The notes: generated by a model from the letters alone, not told the origin. DNA of 64,000 bases from Clostridiales bacterium (GCA_015055725.1 SVHO01000002.1:44603-108602); one strand, 5' to 3'; numbered from the stretch's first letter, positions 26,724 through 36,700 are shown. A program made the numbers and translations.

Positions 26724-28427
26724 TTATTCGCTTTTTAAAAATTCGGCGTGTTTTTCAGGCTTTACCACAATTGAGCGGAAATTTTCATAAATACAGAAAC
26801 CCGGTTTTGACTTGGGTGGTTTTTTAACGTTTTTCTTATTTGTGTAAACTACATCCGTTTTTCCACCCTCTCTACCTTTTGAATAATAGGCACAAATTTC
26901 ACACGCAGTCAAAATAACTTTTTCGGGAACAACCTTTCCACGCGCTTGAATTATAACGTGCGAAGAGTGGTAGTCTTTTACGTGCACCCACACGTCGTTA
27001 GGGGCACTCGTAAAGGTTAGTTTATCGTTCTCTGCATTATTTCTACCCACCAACACGGTAAATCCGTCAACGCAATATTCTCTACAAAATGAAGTGGATT
27101 TCTTTTTGTTTTGGTTTACTTGTTTTTGGACTATTAGCCCCGCATTTTCAAGTTCTAATTGAACTAACAAAAGTTCGTCAAAAGTTTCAGCGAGCAAAAC
27201 TTCATCACTAACCGAAAGAAAATAGTTAAGTTCACTTTCCGCCATTTTTCTTTGCGGTTCAAGTGCCGTTAGCGTTCTCTTTTGCTTGTTATATTTTTTA
27301 TAGTAATTTTCAGCATTTTGAGTGATTGAAAGATTTTGGTCAAGTTGGATTTTAACTTGCGTTCCGTCGTAATAATTTTCAAGTATACATTCACTTTGTC
27401 CGTCTTTTAAGCGATATAAATTAGCAAGCAACAATTCGCCTTTTAACTTATTATCCTCAGAACAGAGCGCGTCTTTTTGCTTCGAGTTTATAGCCGTTAA
27501 ACGTTTTTTGGCTTTTTTAATTGCGGAATTAGTTAAATTAAGCAATCTCTCACGCTTGTTTTGATAACGTTTTTGCGCGTCTTTTTGGCAAAAATAGTAT
27601 TCTTCCGCTTGATATAAAAAATCAAAAAATAAAGGCTCTTGATTTATAGTTTCATACGGATAAACACAAACGTCAACCACCTGACTTTTTTGAACGAATA
27701 CGCACGGACGCGCACGCGTATTATATAAATAATCGTTTAGTGCGTTAAACAAGTTTGCACCGAAGTCTTCACTATTTTTATATTTAGTTATAAATTCTTT
27801 TTCTATTTCTTTAGCCGTGCTTAAAGCAACACCTTGAACTTTTTTAGTTATAAGATTTGCTATTTCTTCGTTTTGGTTTTGATTAAAACAGGATATAAGC
27901 GCGTTGTCATTAGGCACCTTTTTATCGCCAACAGGCGGAAAAACGTATGGCATACCTACAATTAAAGGCCTAACGCCATTATCAAACATATTGATACCGC
28001 GGTTTCCACCTAGAATTTTTCCGTTTTGGGTTAGAATAACGTTGCTATATCTACCCATAAGTTCAACGTAAACGGATTTTATTTCGGCATCCTTAAACTC
28101 GCCCGAAGTTAGAAAATCTATTTTTACAATTCTATCAAAGCCTATAAGTTGTATGCCAAGCAAGGTTGAGGAAAGCAAATGTTTTCTCATCAGCATACAA
28201 AAATTAGGCGCAGTTAAAGGACTGTCCACTTCCCCGCTTAAAACTCCAATTCGCGGTGATGCGGGATTGACGGATAACAAAAGTTTTTGAGTGCGCTTTT
28301 CGTTTGTATAAACGGTAAACACCAACTGGTCGTTATCCGGTTGAACTATTCTGTTGACTTTTCCGTCTGCAAAAACCGTGTTTAGTTCTTGACATAAATA
28401 ACGGAGAGTAAAAGCATCTTGTGGCAT
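26724..28427 (-). CDS. rqcH: NFACT-family ribosome quality control factor RqcH
   Basis: Homologue of eukaryotic Rqc2/NEMF that adds C-terminal alanine tails to chains stalled on split 50S subunits (567 aa). The order is NFACT-N (starting MPQDAFTLRYLCQELNTVFA), a basic middle helical region with a coiled coil (RLTAINSKQKDALCSEDNKL), and NFACT-R near the C-terminus (NDVWVHVKDYHSSHVI). Older annotation calls this family fibronectin-binding protein FbpA. Its job complements tmRNA/SmpB and ClpXP encoded nearby. Confidence 0.93.
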   Translation of the reverse strand: MPQDAFTLRYLCQELNTVFADGKVNRIVQPDNDQLVFTVYTNEKRTQKLLLSVNPASPRIGVLSGEVDSPLTAPNFCMLMRKHLLSSTLLGIQLIGFDRIVKIDFLTSGEFKDAEIKSVYVELMGRYSNVILTQNGKILGGNRGINMFDNGVRPLIVGMPYVFPPVGDKKVPNDNALISCFNQNQNEEIANLITKKVQGVALSTAKEIEKEFITKYKNSEDFGANLFNALNDYLYNTRARPCVFVQKSQVVDVCVYPYETINQEPLFFDFLYQAEEYYFCQKDAQKRYQNKRERLLNLTNSAIKKAKKRLTAINSKQKDALCSEDNKLKGELLLANLYRLKDGQSECILENYYDGTQVKIQLDQNLSITQNAENYYKKYNKQKRTLTALEPQRKMAESELNYFLSVSDEVLLAETFDELLLVQLELENAGLIVQKQVNQNKKKSTSFCREYCVDGFTVLVGRNNAENDKLTFTSAPNDVWVHVKDYHSSHVIIQARGKVVPEKVILTACEICAYYSKGREGGKTDVVYTNKKNVKKPPKSKPGFCIYENFRSIVVKPEKHAEFLKSE

Positions 28428-28436
28428 AAATTATCC

Positions 28437-29249
28437 TTAAACTGTAAAGGTTTTTTTATCTAAATAAAAAAGTGGACTTTCTTTTTCAAAATGGAAAGTT
28501 AAAGATTTGGCGGTTAAAACTTGAGTTTTTTTCCCTTTTAACTTATTAAACTCAAAATCACCATACTTTCCGTCACCAACTATTGGGTGACCGATATGTG
28601 CTAAATGAGCCCTTATTTGATGAGTTTTGCCCGTATATAAATCGACTTCTAATAGACTGCTATCGCCAAAACTTTCAATAACCGTATAACCTGTTTTTAT
28701 TAAAACACCGCCATTGACTTTATTATCGTAAATTTTAACGGTAGCGCTCTCTGAATCTTTAACTAAATAAGCGGTTAAAATCGCTTTATTTTGTTTGGGA
28801 AGACCTTTAACGAGCGCGTGATATTTTTTATCAAAAGTTCGATTTTTAAACCCATTTAAAAGTTCATATTCTGAATTTTCGTTAAGTGCAAAAACCATTA
28901 TTCCGTCAGTATTTCGGTCAAGCCTATGTATAAAGCGAGCACCTACGTATTCCTGAACAACAGTTTCATAAACCGATTCAGAAGAAAATCCGCTTTTTTT
29001 ATTGATGACAAGAACGTTTTCATCAACGTAAATACAATCGAACTTAGAGGCACAATTATCTTGAAAATATATTTCAACTTTATCGCCAACGCTTAAAAGA
29101 AGGTCTTCACTCACTCGTTTTCCGTTGACTTTAACGTCTTTACGGCGCAACGAGCGATTAAAAGTCGAAAACGACAACCCCTCAACTACGTTTAATGCAA
29201 TTTTTGATAATTTGCGGTTTTTATCCGCAACGAAACGTTCTACTTTCAT
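28437..29249 (-). CDS. RluA-family pseudouridine synthase with S4 domain
   Basis: Converts uridine to pseudouridine in rRNA or tRNA; 270 aa. The N-terminal S4-like RNA-binding domain (SLRRKDVKVNGKRVSEDLLL) precedes the catalytic domain with RFIHRLDRNTDGIMVFA, whose aspartate is the nucleophile, and the late TGKTHQIRAHLAHIGHPIVG. ATG 29249 is chosen by homology length. It has no good Shine-Dalgarno because the terminator of the upstream gene ends just before it; the track start is a TTG at 29291 within that hairpin. The exact target base is unknown. Confidence 0.88.
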   Translation of the reverse strand: MKVERFVADKNRKLSKIALNVVEGLSFSTFNRSLRRKDVKVNGKRVSEDLLLSVGDKVEIYFQDNCASKFDCIYVDENVLVINKKSGFSSESVYETVVQEYVGARFIHRLDRNTDGIMVFALNENSEYELLNGFKNRTFDKKYHALVKGLPKQNKAILTAYLVKDSESATVKIYDNKVNGGVLIKTGYTVIESFGDSSLLEVDLYTGKTHQIRAHLAHIGHPIVGDGKYGDFEFNKLKGKKTQVLTAKSLTFHFEKESPLFYLDKKTFTV

Positions 29250-29254
29250 AATAA

Positions 29255-29290
29255 AAACAAAAGGGACTTCGGATAATCCAAAGTCCCGCA
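29255..29290 (-). terminator. Terminator after the secreted-protein gene
   Basis: On the minus strand GGGACTTTGGATTATCCGAAGTCCC is followed by TTTTGTTTTTATT, starting 12 bases after the stop and ending at the next gene's ATG. Confidence 0.8.
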
Positions 29291-29302
29291 ATAAATCAAT
29301 TT

Positions 29303-31189
29303 TTAATCGGATTCGGTTTCATCCTTTGGTTTAATGCAAAGCAAAACGATTATTCCGATAAGTGAAAGAGTGCCTACTGATAAGAACACAACCGACCAAA
29401 CGTTATCACGCAACCAGTAATTAGGAAGTTCAACCGTTGTTGCCTTATCTAAAACACGGATAGCAAGCGTTTCTTCTGCCGACCTTGTGGTGTAGGTTGA
29501 AGTTGCCGTGCAAACGATTTTATAAGAACCGGTTTTTGTTGGGTTAAAAGTCAATTTACCATCGTAAGCAACGTCTTCAACCAAGGCGAAGTTAACACCG
29601 TCGTCAAACGTGTCGTTCTTCGTTGCCTTAGATACTGCAGGGATTTCAACCCAAGCATCGTCATTTTCAACGTTAGCTTCGGTGTCATTGCTATAATACA
29701 ATTTGTAAGAAGTGGTGCAACCTTCGGCATCAATCTTGAACTTGCTTGCAGTGTATTTAACACCTTTATAACCTAAACCTTCAACGCCTGAAACTTCGAT
29801 TAAGATATCGTGGTCGTCAAGAACCTTAAACTCAAACACGAAGTCGTCAAAATATTTACCTTTTACGATTACGTTTGAATCTTCTTCAGAAGTTTCATAA
29901 AAGTCCTTCTTTTCTATTTCGTTAGTTCCGTCAGAGAAAGTGACGAAGAACTTATAGTCACCAGTTTTCTTGATAGTGAAAGAATCGCTTTGTGCCGTTG
30001 CCAAATCGTCAACGCTATAATTTATGGTAGCGGTCAATTTGCTAAACGCCTTAACGTCATCAAACACTAAGTCAGATAAAGACGGAAGTTCAAGTTTTGC
30101 TCCGAGATAAATACTCGTGCCGTCTTCCCCTTTAACAGCCTTATTCAATGCGTATTCAAATCCTTCAAGCGCTTCAGCAGTCACTTTATAATAAGGCGCG
30201 CTATTATCGGCAGTTGAATCTACAACGTTAACAGCATAAGTTTCAAGCGTATCGCCGTCTGTAATACCAGCATAAGTGATTGCAAAGTTTTTAACGCCAA
30301 GTTCTCTAAATTGAATTTTCTTGGGTTTATCAACGTTGTTTAAGCCAACGCTTCCGTCGTTAACATCAGTCTTTTTAAGATACACTGCACTTGAAGCAAC
30401 GTCCCCTAACACCGAATAAGAAGTGAGTGATAATTGATTTATATCGTTTTTCATCATCACTAATTTGTTGGTAATAACGCCAGATTCGTTATTTTTAGTG
30501 AAGATTTTATCTTCAAGCTCAACGCGTGGATATGCTTTATCGTCAAGTTTACCGTCAGCATCAACGGTAAATAATTGTTCAAACTTCTTATCGCTATCAG
30601 ATGCTTTTTGGTTGATAGACTTAATTTTAAAGTCTGCAGTTTCAACGCCAGCATTTAACTCAAATTCAAACTCAACGGTTGCAATTGCTTTATCAATAGC
30701 GTCAACCCTATTATAAGCGTTGCCATAACTGTTGCCGTCTATAGAAACAACACCGTCAATAACCGAAATGTCAACAACCTTATCAGTTAAATCTAAAGTG
30801 CGTTCGATAACGATTTCCTTATCAAAACCGCCTTGGCTATTCTTATTGCCGTTAACGTAATAAGAATTTGTTTTTAATCTAAACTTAACGTTTGCAAAAG
30901 ACGCGCTATCCAAATCGTATTCAAGAGAAAAATCGTTAACTACGAGTTTGCGTTTAACTGACAAAACGTCACCCGTTTTAACTTTTGCAACCATAAATGA
31001 ATCTGCAAAAGATAATTCCCTAACAGCCGTTTGACCGTTATTGTTAACTGCAAAATAATCAAGCGGTTTAGATGCCGACGACGCGCCGTAAGCCACGTTA
31101 GAATTAACCATACTGAAAACGCACGCGCAAATAGACATCACAAATGCCACGATTAAAATTATAAATTTATAGGATTTAGCCGATTTCAT
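29303..31189 (-). CDS. Secreted, membrane-anchored protein of unknown function
   Basis: A 628-aa protein I do not recognise. It has a clear signal peptide (FIILIVAFVMSICACVFSMV, probable cut near VAYGA), a long extracellular part of beta-rich, Ig-like or cadherin-like character with many N, D, T and V residues (for example KTGDYKFFVTFSDGTNEIEK and NPTKTGSYKIVCTATSTYTT), and a C-terminal span VWSVVFLSVGTLSLIGIIVL before a short charged tail. So it is a type I-like surface protein; no LPxTG motif is seen. ATG 31189 is preferred over the GTG at 31198 because AAGGAG lies eleven bases before it. It is monocistronic with a strong promoter, hence probably well expressed. Confidence 0.75.
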   Translation of the reverse strand: MKSAKSYKFIILIVAFVMSICACVFSMVNSNVAYGASSASKPLDYFAVNNNGQTAVRELSFADSFMVAKVKTGDVLSVKRKLVVNDFSLEYDLDSASFANVKFRLKTNSYYVNGNKNSQGGFDKEIVIERTLDLTDKVVDISVIDGVVSIDGNSYGNAYNRVDAIDKAIATVEFEFELNAGVETADFKIKSINQKASDSDKKFEQLFTVDADGKLDDKAYPRVELEDKIFTKNNESGVITNKLVMMKNDINQLSLTSYSVLGDVASSAVYLKKTDVNDGSVGLNNVDKPKKIQFRELGVKNFAITYAGITDGDTLETYAVNVVDSTADNSAPYYKVTAEALEGFEYALNKAVKGEDGTSIYLGAKLELPSLSDLVFDDVKAFSKLTATINYSVDDLATAQSDSFTIKKTGDYKFFVTFSDGTNEIEKKDFYETSEEDSNVIVKGKYFDDFVFEFKVLDDHDILIEVSGVEGLGYKGVKYTASKFKIDAEGCTTSYKLYYSNDTEANVENDDAWVEIPAVSKATKNDTFDDGVNFALVEDVAYDGKLTFNPTKTGSYKIVCTATSTYTTRSAEETLAIRVLDKATTVELPNYWLRDNVWSVVFLSVGTLSLIGIIVLLCIKPKDETESD

Positions 31190-31227
31190 AAAAGCCACTT
31201 CTCCTTATTACACACTATATCTATCAT

Positions 31228-31256
31228 ATTTTACACAAAATAATCTCTTTTGTCAA
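31228..31256 (-). promoter_or_regulatory. Promoter of the secreted-protein gene
   Basis: On the minus strand TTGACA (31256-31251), a 17-bp spacer and TAAAAT (31233-31228). Confidence 0.8.
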
Positions 31257-31394
31257 TTACCTTTTATATTTTTTAAAAAATAATATTAACTATTTGTAGT
31301 ATTTTGTAAAGTTTTTCACCTTTTATTTCCTTTAACCTTTACTCTAAAAAGTGCGTATAATAAAACATAAGCATTTTTTCGGTGGTTTTTACAA

Positions 31395-31919
31395 ATGATT
31401 TTGTTTTTAATTATTACTGCGCTTACGGTCAGCATAGATTCGTTTGTATGCGGGTTATCGCTTTCTATGTCTTACGGCAGGAAACTTTCCTTTATCATTG
31501 GGATTGCGTTAACCGTTTTTTTAATGTGCCTTGCAGTCAACTACGCCACGACCTTTTTTATTGATAAATTAACTGAAAAAACCGCGTGTTTTAGCGGACT
31601 TATTCTTATCGCAATAGGGATTATAAATCTTTTTAAAAAAGAAAAAAGAGTAAATAATAAAAAACCTTTATCGCAAGCAATTATAACTGGATTTGCCGTT
31701 GGGGTTGACGGCGCGCTTGCAAATCTTTCGCTTGCACTAATGGGCGTTAACGCCTTTTACGTTCCCATAACGATAGCCGTTTGCCACGCGCTTATGATTG
31801 CGTTTGGAGCAATCCTTTCACAAACTTTTTTAGTTAAAAAACTTGCCAAAATCGAGTTTTTGCCCTCTCTTATTTTAATTGTTTTAGGGGCATATAAATT
31901 GCTCGGTTTATTTATATAA
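31395..31919 (+). CDS. MntP/YtaF-family membrane protein
   Basis: A 174-aa protein with about six membrane spans. The two halves each carry the family's acidic motif in a span: ALTVSIDSFVCGLSLSMSYG near the start and GFAVGVDGALANLSLALMG in the middle. That pattern fits the MntP manganese exporter family and its sporulation relative YtaF. Manganese export is therefore likely but not shown. A TATAAT lies at 31356-31361 with no good -35. The ribosome-binding site (GGTGG) is weak. The gene points away from the secreted-protein gene. Confidence 0.72.
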   Translation: MILFLIITALTVSIDSFVCGLSLSMSYGRKLSFIIGIALTVFLMCLAVNYATTFFIDKLTEKTACFSGLILIAIGIINLFKKEKRVNNKKPLSQAIITGFAVGVDGALANLSLALMGVNAFYVPITIAVCHALMIAFGAILSQTFLVKKLAKIEFLPSLILIVLGAYKLLGLFI

Positions 31920-31921
31920 AC

Positions 31922-31976
31922 GGTGCGCAGTAGCGCACCAATAAAACAATAAAGCGACGGAACCCGTCGCTTTTAT
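31922..31976. terminator. Tandem hairpins between convergent genes
   Basis: GGTGCGC/GCGCACC (31925-31940) is followed by AAGCGACGG/CCGTCGCTT with T-rich tails on both strands (31950-31976). The second hairpin probably ends transcription from both sides. Confidence 0.8.
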
Positions 31977-31992
31977 TTTTAAATATAAATTT

Positions 31993-32703
31993 TTAATCGT
32001 TCGGCTTAATAATGGTCACAGCGCGGTCGGTATCAAAAACGTTCCACGGAGTGTTTTCTTTGGGTGGTTGAACGCGGAAAACCATTTTTTCTTTGCTTAC
32101 TGGGTGCGTAAACGATAAATAGTACGCCCATAAAGCAAGATAACCCTTTTTCGCCTTTTCTCCACCATAACGCATATCGCCGTAAACAGGCGTTCCGTTG
32201 GTGCTCATTTGAACGCGAATTTGATGACTTCTACCCGTATGCAATTTTACGTCTACGAGTGACAAGCCGTCTTTTTTATCAAGCGTTTGATATTCAAGTT
32301 CAGCAAACTTTGCACCGGCAACTGTGGAAGGGCAAACGTAAACCATATTATTTACTGCGTTCTTTTTCATATAGTGAGTAAGCGTTGCCTTATCTTCTTT
32401 GGGCGTGCCGACTAAAACTGCATAATAACGCTTTTCAAAGTCACCGTCACGAAGTTGTTCTGATAGCCTTGACGCCGCTTTTGAACTTTTAGCAAACACC
32501 ATAACGCCACCAGTTGGTCTATCAAGCCTATGAACCAAACCCAAGTAAACGTTGCCTTGCTTATTATAAGTCGTCTTTATATACTCTTTAATTATCGTGA
32601 GCATATCCGCGTCTTTGCTTTCATCTTCGCAAGACGGCACGTTTTGTGGTTTAAGCACAACGATTATATGATTGTCTTCGTGTAATATAATCAAATCTTC
32701 CAT
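31993..32703 (-). CDS. RluA-family pseudouridine synthase
   Basis: Second RluA-type enzyme in the window, 236 aa, without an S4 domain. The catalytic motif is GLVHRLDRPTGGVMVFA and the late motif TGRSHQIRVQMSTNGTPVYG. ATG 32703 (MEDLIILHEDNHIIVV) is preferred; the track start lies 13 codons further up within the methyltransferase gene. It follows that gene by two bases, so the two are cotranscribed with ileS and probably act in translation. The target RNA is unknown. Confidence 0.88.
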   Translation of the reverse strand: MEDLIILHEDNHIIVVLKPQNVPSCEDESKDADMLTIIKEYIKTTYNKQGNVYLGLVHRLDRPTGGVMVFAKSSKAASRLSEQLRDGDFEKRYYAVLVGTPKEDKATLTHYMKKNAVNNMVYVCPSTVAGAKFAELEYQTLDKKDGLSLVDVKLHTGRSHQIRVQMSTNGTPVYGDMRYGGEKAKKGYLALWAYYLSFTHPVSKEKMVFRVQPPKENTPWNVFDTDRAVTIIKPND

Positions 32704-32705
32704 AA

Positions 32706-33572
32706 CTATTTTCCGTTTATCCAAATTCCACTGTTTCCACACGGCAAAATCACGCCGTTTTCTTGTGTTTTAAGCCCCACTTCGTAAGCATCGGTTTTTC
32801 CGCCTCTGCCCTTGGCAATCGTAAGTTCTAAAATATTTTTTAATACTTGTGGTTGAAGCCCCGTAGTATAACTATTAATAAGAACGAAAAGTGGATTATC
32901 GCTTAAAACTTGTGAGCATAATTCCACAAATGGATAGAGTTCATTTTCAAGTTTCCACATTTCACCGTTTGGGCCTCTTCCATAACTCGGTGGGTCCATA
33001 ATAATCGCATCATACCTTCTGCCACGGCGAATTTCACGCTCGACGAACTTTTTGCAGTCATCAATAATGTATCGAACCTTTCCGTCACCTATGCCAGAAA
33101 GCCTAACGTTTTCGCCCGCACGTTCAACCATACCTTTTGACGCGTCAACGTGGCAAACCTTTGCACCTGCTTTTGCGCATGCAACGGTTGCACCACCCGT
33201 ATAAGCAAACAAATTCAAAACGTTTATTTCTCTACCAGCGTTTTTAATAAGTTCGGCCATCATATCCCAGTTGACCGCTTGTTCGGGGAATAAGCCCGTG
33301 TGCTTAAAGCCCATAGGTTTAATTTTGAACTTTAAATCTTTATAAGAAACCGTCCACGAGTCAGGCATCTTGCCTTTAATAAGCCATTTTCCGCCACCCG
33401 TTTCGCTACGGATATATTTTGCCGTTAGTCCTTTATAACCGTTCATATCTACAGCGGACTTCCAAATTACTTGTGGGTCTGGGCGGAGCAAGATAACCCC
33501 TGCCCAACTTTCAAGTTTATATCCGTCACCGGTGGCTATGACCGAATAATCTTTCCAGTCAGCCGTTCTCAT
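32706..33572 (-). CDS. Class I SAM-dependent methyltransferase (RlmI/RlmK-like)
   Basis: A 288-aa enzyme with motif I LNLFAYTGGATVACAKAGAK, an acidic motif II (CHVDASKGMVERAGENV) and motif IV DPPSYGRG, as in rRNA methyltransferases of the RlmI/RlmK group. The N-terminal part (LESWAGVILLRPDPQVIW) lacks an obvious PUA domain. Its ATG overlaps the ileS stop by one base (TAATGA). An rRNA base is the likely substrate; this is inferred from family and context. Confidence 0.82.
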   Translation of the reverse strand: MRTADWKDYSVIATGDGYKLESWAGVILLRPDPQVIWKSAVDMNGYKGLTAKYIRSETGGGKWLIKGKMPDSWTVSYKDLKFKIKPMGFKHTGLFPEQAVNWDMMAELIKNAGREINVLNLFAYTGGATVACAKAGAKVCHVDASKGMVERAGENVRLSGIGDGKVRYIIDDCKKFVEREIRRGRRYDAIIMDPPSYGRGPNGEMWKLENELYPFVELCSQVLSDNPLFVLINSYTTGLQPQVLKNILELTIAKGRGGKTDAYEVGLKTQENGVILPCGNSGIWINGK

Positions 33573-36500
33573 TATTTATTAACCTTGTTGATAACTACCG
33601 TGCAAACGGCACCGTTAACGTCAAGTTGCTTCTTAAAGCCGTCAGCATCGCCTTCGACAACGCTGTCTGCAAGAACTACGCCTTGAATTTCACCACTAGC
33701 GAAGGCATTTTTAACGCCTTGGTCGTCAGTAGCGTAATTTATTGTAATTCTATCCGTCACTTCAAAGCCGGCTTCCTTACGCATTGATTGAATTTTAGAG
33801 ATGAGTTCTCTAATAACGCCTTCTGCTTTAAGTTCTTCGGTCACGTTGGTATCCATAACCACCGTCATACCCTTATCACTTGAAGCGATAAACCCTTCAA
33901 CGCTATTGGTTGAAATCAAAAGGTCGTCAAGCGCAAATTCAAACGTGTCGCCTTCGAATTCCGTTTTATAAACTTCACCACTCTTAACGGTTAAAACAAC
34001 TGCGTTTGCATCACAAGTTTCTAAGAACTTTCTAACCTTTCCAAGTTTTGCGCCGTATTTAGGACCAAGCGTTTTAAGTTGAGGTTTAATTGTGTAAGAA
34101 ACAAAGCGAGTTGCATCACGCAAATATTCAACTTCTTTGACGTTTAATTCGTCTTTTGCTATATCTAATAAGCCTTCAGTTAGAACGGTTTTTCTTTCAG
34201 AGCAAACGAAAATCTTTTGTAAAGGTTGCCTATTTTTAATATTAGCAGTGTTTCTGCACGCTCTACCTAAAACTACGATATCTAAAACGTTTTGCATTCC
34301 GTCTTCAAGTTCGATATCAATAGCACTTTCTAAAACTTCAGGGAAAGCGCAAAGATGAACTGATTTAGGCGCATCTTTATAAAAGTTAGGCACTAAATTT
34401 TGATAAATTGATTCAGCCATAAAGGGCGTAAAGGGAGCGGAAAGTTTAGCCATCGTCACAAGCACGGTGTAAAGCGTGGTGTAAGCGGCAATCTTATCGT
34501 CATCCATATCGTGTCCCCAATATCTTTCTCTGCCACGGCGAACGTACCAATTAGAGAGGTCGTCGGTGAAACTTTGGAGCGCACGCGCACTATCAAAGAT
34601 GTTGTATGAACTTAACCCCTTATCAACCGTTTTAACGAGTGTGTTAAGTTTAGAAAGCACCCACTTATCCATAAGTGTTAATTTGCAATCTTTAAGATTA
34701 TAATCGGCAGGATTATATTTATCTATTTCTGCATAGAGAACGAAGAACGCGTAAGTGTTCCAAAGCGTGCCCATAAACTTTCTTTGCGCTTCGGAAACTG
34801 CTTCTTCATAAAATCTTGAAGGCAACCAAGGAGCAGAGCCTGTGTAGAAATACCATCTAACTGCGTCTGCACCTTGTTTATCCAAAATGGTCCACGGGTC
34901 AACAACGTTGCCTTTGTGTTTACTCATTTTTATGCCGTTTTTATCGTTGACGTGCCCTAAAACTATACAATTCTTAAAGGGTGCTTTATCAAACAATAAC
35001 GTTGAAATTGCAAGGAGCGTGTAGAACCAACCACGCGTTTGGTCAATCGCCTCACTAATAAAATCCGCAGGGAAATGACTTTCAAAAAGTTCTTTATTCT
35101 CAAAAGGATAGTGATATTGTGCAAAAGGCATAGAACCAGAGTCAAACCAGCAGTCGATAACTTCTTTTTCACGAATGAATTCACCACCGCAATCACAAGC
35201 GAAAGTGCAATCGTCAATATACGGGCGGTGAAGTTCGATATCTCCTTCAATCCCGCACTTTTCTTTGAGTTCAGCCTTGCTACCAATAACGTGGATTTTT
35301 CCACATTTATTACATACCCAAACGGGTAGCGGTGTACCCCAATAACGTTCACGTGATAATCCCCAATCGATAACGTTTTCAAGGAAGTTGCCCATACGGC
35401 CGTGTTTAATGGTTTCAGGCATCCAGTTGATAGAATTATTTGCTTCAATAAGTCTATCCTTAACCGCCGTCATCTTAATAAACCAACTTGACCTTGCATA
35501 ATAAAGCAAGGGGGTATCACAACGCCAACAGAAAGGATAACTGTGTTCAAATGCAAGTTCCTTAAATAAAAGCCCGTTTTCTTTGAGCATTTTAATTATA
35601 ATCTTATCTGCGTCTTTAACGAATTTGCCAGCCAAAATACCCGTGCAATCAAGCATATTGCCCCTATCGTCAACGAGTTTAACGAAAGGTAAATTATATT
35701 TTCTGCCAACGTTAGCGTCGTCTTCACCAAAAGCAGGTGCAATATGAACGATACCGCTACCGTCGGTTAAAGTCACGTAGCCATCGCAAACTACGTAATA
35801 AGCCTTTTCTTTGAAAGAGCCGAGCGCATAATCAAAAAGTGGTTCGTATTCAGCGTATTCGTACTCGATACCCTTTTTAACGCTAACCGTTTGATAGTTT
35901 TCAAACAAAGAATCAACTAAGGCTTGTGCCAAGATATAAGTTGCGCCGTCTTCAGCGATAATTTCAGCGTAGTCTTCCTTAGGATTCATACAGAGCGCAA
36001 CGTTAGAAGGCAACGTCCAAGGCGTAGTAGTCCACGCCAAGAAATAAGCGTTGTCTCTGCCCTTTATCTTAAAGCGCACGAAAACAGACGTATCTTTAAC
36101 GTCTTTATACCCTTGCGCAACTTCGTGTGAAGAAAGCGCCGTTCCACAACGTGGGCAGTATGGCACGATTTTGTGACCTTTATATAAAAGTCCTTTTTCG
36201 GCAATTGTTTTGATTGCCCACCAAACTGATTCGATATAGTTATCGTCGTAAGTGACGTATGGATTTTCCATGTCCGCCCAGTAGCCCACGCGGTCACTCA
36301 TTTTTTCCCATTCGCCTTTATACTTCCAAACGCTTTCTTTACATTTTTTAATAAAGGGTTCAATGCCGTATTTTTCAATTTCTTGCTTGCCGTCAATGCC
36401 CAAAAGTTTTTCAACTTCAAGTTCAACGGGCAAACCGTGAGTATCCCATCCTGCCTTTCTTAAACAGTGGTCACCCTTCATAACGTGATAGCGCGGAATT

Positions 36501-36700
36501 ATATCTTTAATAACGCGCGTTAAAATATGCCCGATATGTGGCTTACCGTTAGCGGTGGGCGGTCCATCGTAAAAAGTAAATTCACGATTGCCTTCGTTTA
36601 AGTTTACGTTTTGTTCAAAAATTTTGTTTTCTTTCCAAAACTCTAAAACTTCTTTTTCCCTGTCTAAAAAATTAAGCGTGGTGTCAACTTTCTTGTACAT
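33572..36700 (-). CDS. ileS: Isoleucyl-tRNA synthetase, IleS2 type
   Basis: Charges tRNA-Ile with isoleucine; 1042 aa. The HIGH motif is at residues 55-58 (GKPHIGHI), the KMSKS-type loop reads GIKMSKHKGN, and the editing domain is present (LAWTTTPWTLPSN). The length, the N-terminal sequence (GLPVELEVEKLLGI, KSVWKYKGEWEK-like helix) and the C-terminal region mark the eukaryote-like IleS2 form, which in known cases is insensitive to mupirocin. It has a simple promoter; the spacer upstream holds no T-box. Confidence 0.95.
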   Translation of the reverse strand: MYKKVDTTLNFLDREKEVLEFWKENKIFEQNVNLNEGNREFTFYDGPPTANGKPHIGHILTRVIKDIIPRYHVMKGDHCLRKAGWDTHGLPVELEVEKLLGIDGKQEIEKYGIEPFIKKCKESVWKYKGEWEKMSDRVGYWADMENPYVTYDDNYIESVWWAIKTIAEKGLLYKGHKIVPYCPRCGTALSSHEVAQGYKDVKDTSVFVRFKIKGRDNAYFLAWTTTPWTLPSNVALCMNPKEDYAEIIAEDGATYILAQALVDSLFENYQTVSVKKGIEYEYAEYEPLFDYALGSFKEKAYYVVCDGYVTLTDGSGIVHIAPAFGEDDANVGRKYNLPFVKLVDDRGNMLDCTGILAGKFVKDADKIIIKMLKENGLLFKELAFEHSYPFCWRCDTPLLYYARSSWFIKMTAVKDRLIEANNSINWMPETIKHGRMGNFLENVIDWGLSRERYWGTPLPVWVCNKCGKIHVIGSKAELKEKCGIEGDIELHRPYIDDCTFACDCGGEFIREKEVIDCWFDSGSMPFAQYHYPFENKELFESHFPADFISEAIDQTRGWFYTLLAISTLLFDKAPFKNCIVLGHVNDKNGIKMSKHKGNVVDPWTILDKQGADAVRWYFYTGSAPWLPSRFYEEAVSEAQRKFMGTLWNTYAFFVLYAEIDKYNPADYNLKDCKLTLMDKWVLSKLNTLVKTVDKGLSSYNIFDSARALQSFTDDLSNWYVRRGRERYWGHDMDDDKIAAYTTLYTVLVTMAKLSAPFTPFMAESIYQNLVPNFYKDAPKSVHLCAFPEVLESAIDIELEDGMQNVLDIVVLGRACRNTANIKNRQPLQKIFVCSERKTVLTEGLLDIAKDELNVKEVEYLRDATRFVSYTIKPQLKTLGPKYGAKLGKVRKFLETCDANAVVLTVKSGEVYKTEFEGDTFEFALDDLLISTNSVEGFIASSDKGMTVVMDTNVTEELKAEGVIRELISKIQSMRKEAGFEVTDRITINYATDDQGVKNAFASGEIQGVVLADSVVEGDADGFKKQLDVNGAVCTVVINKVNK

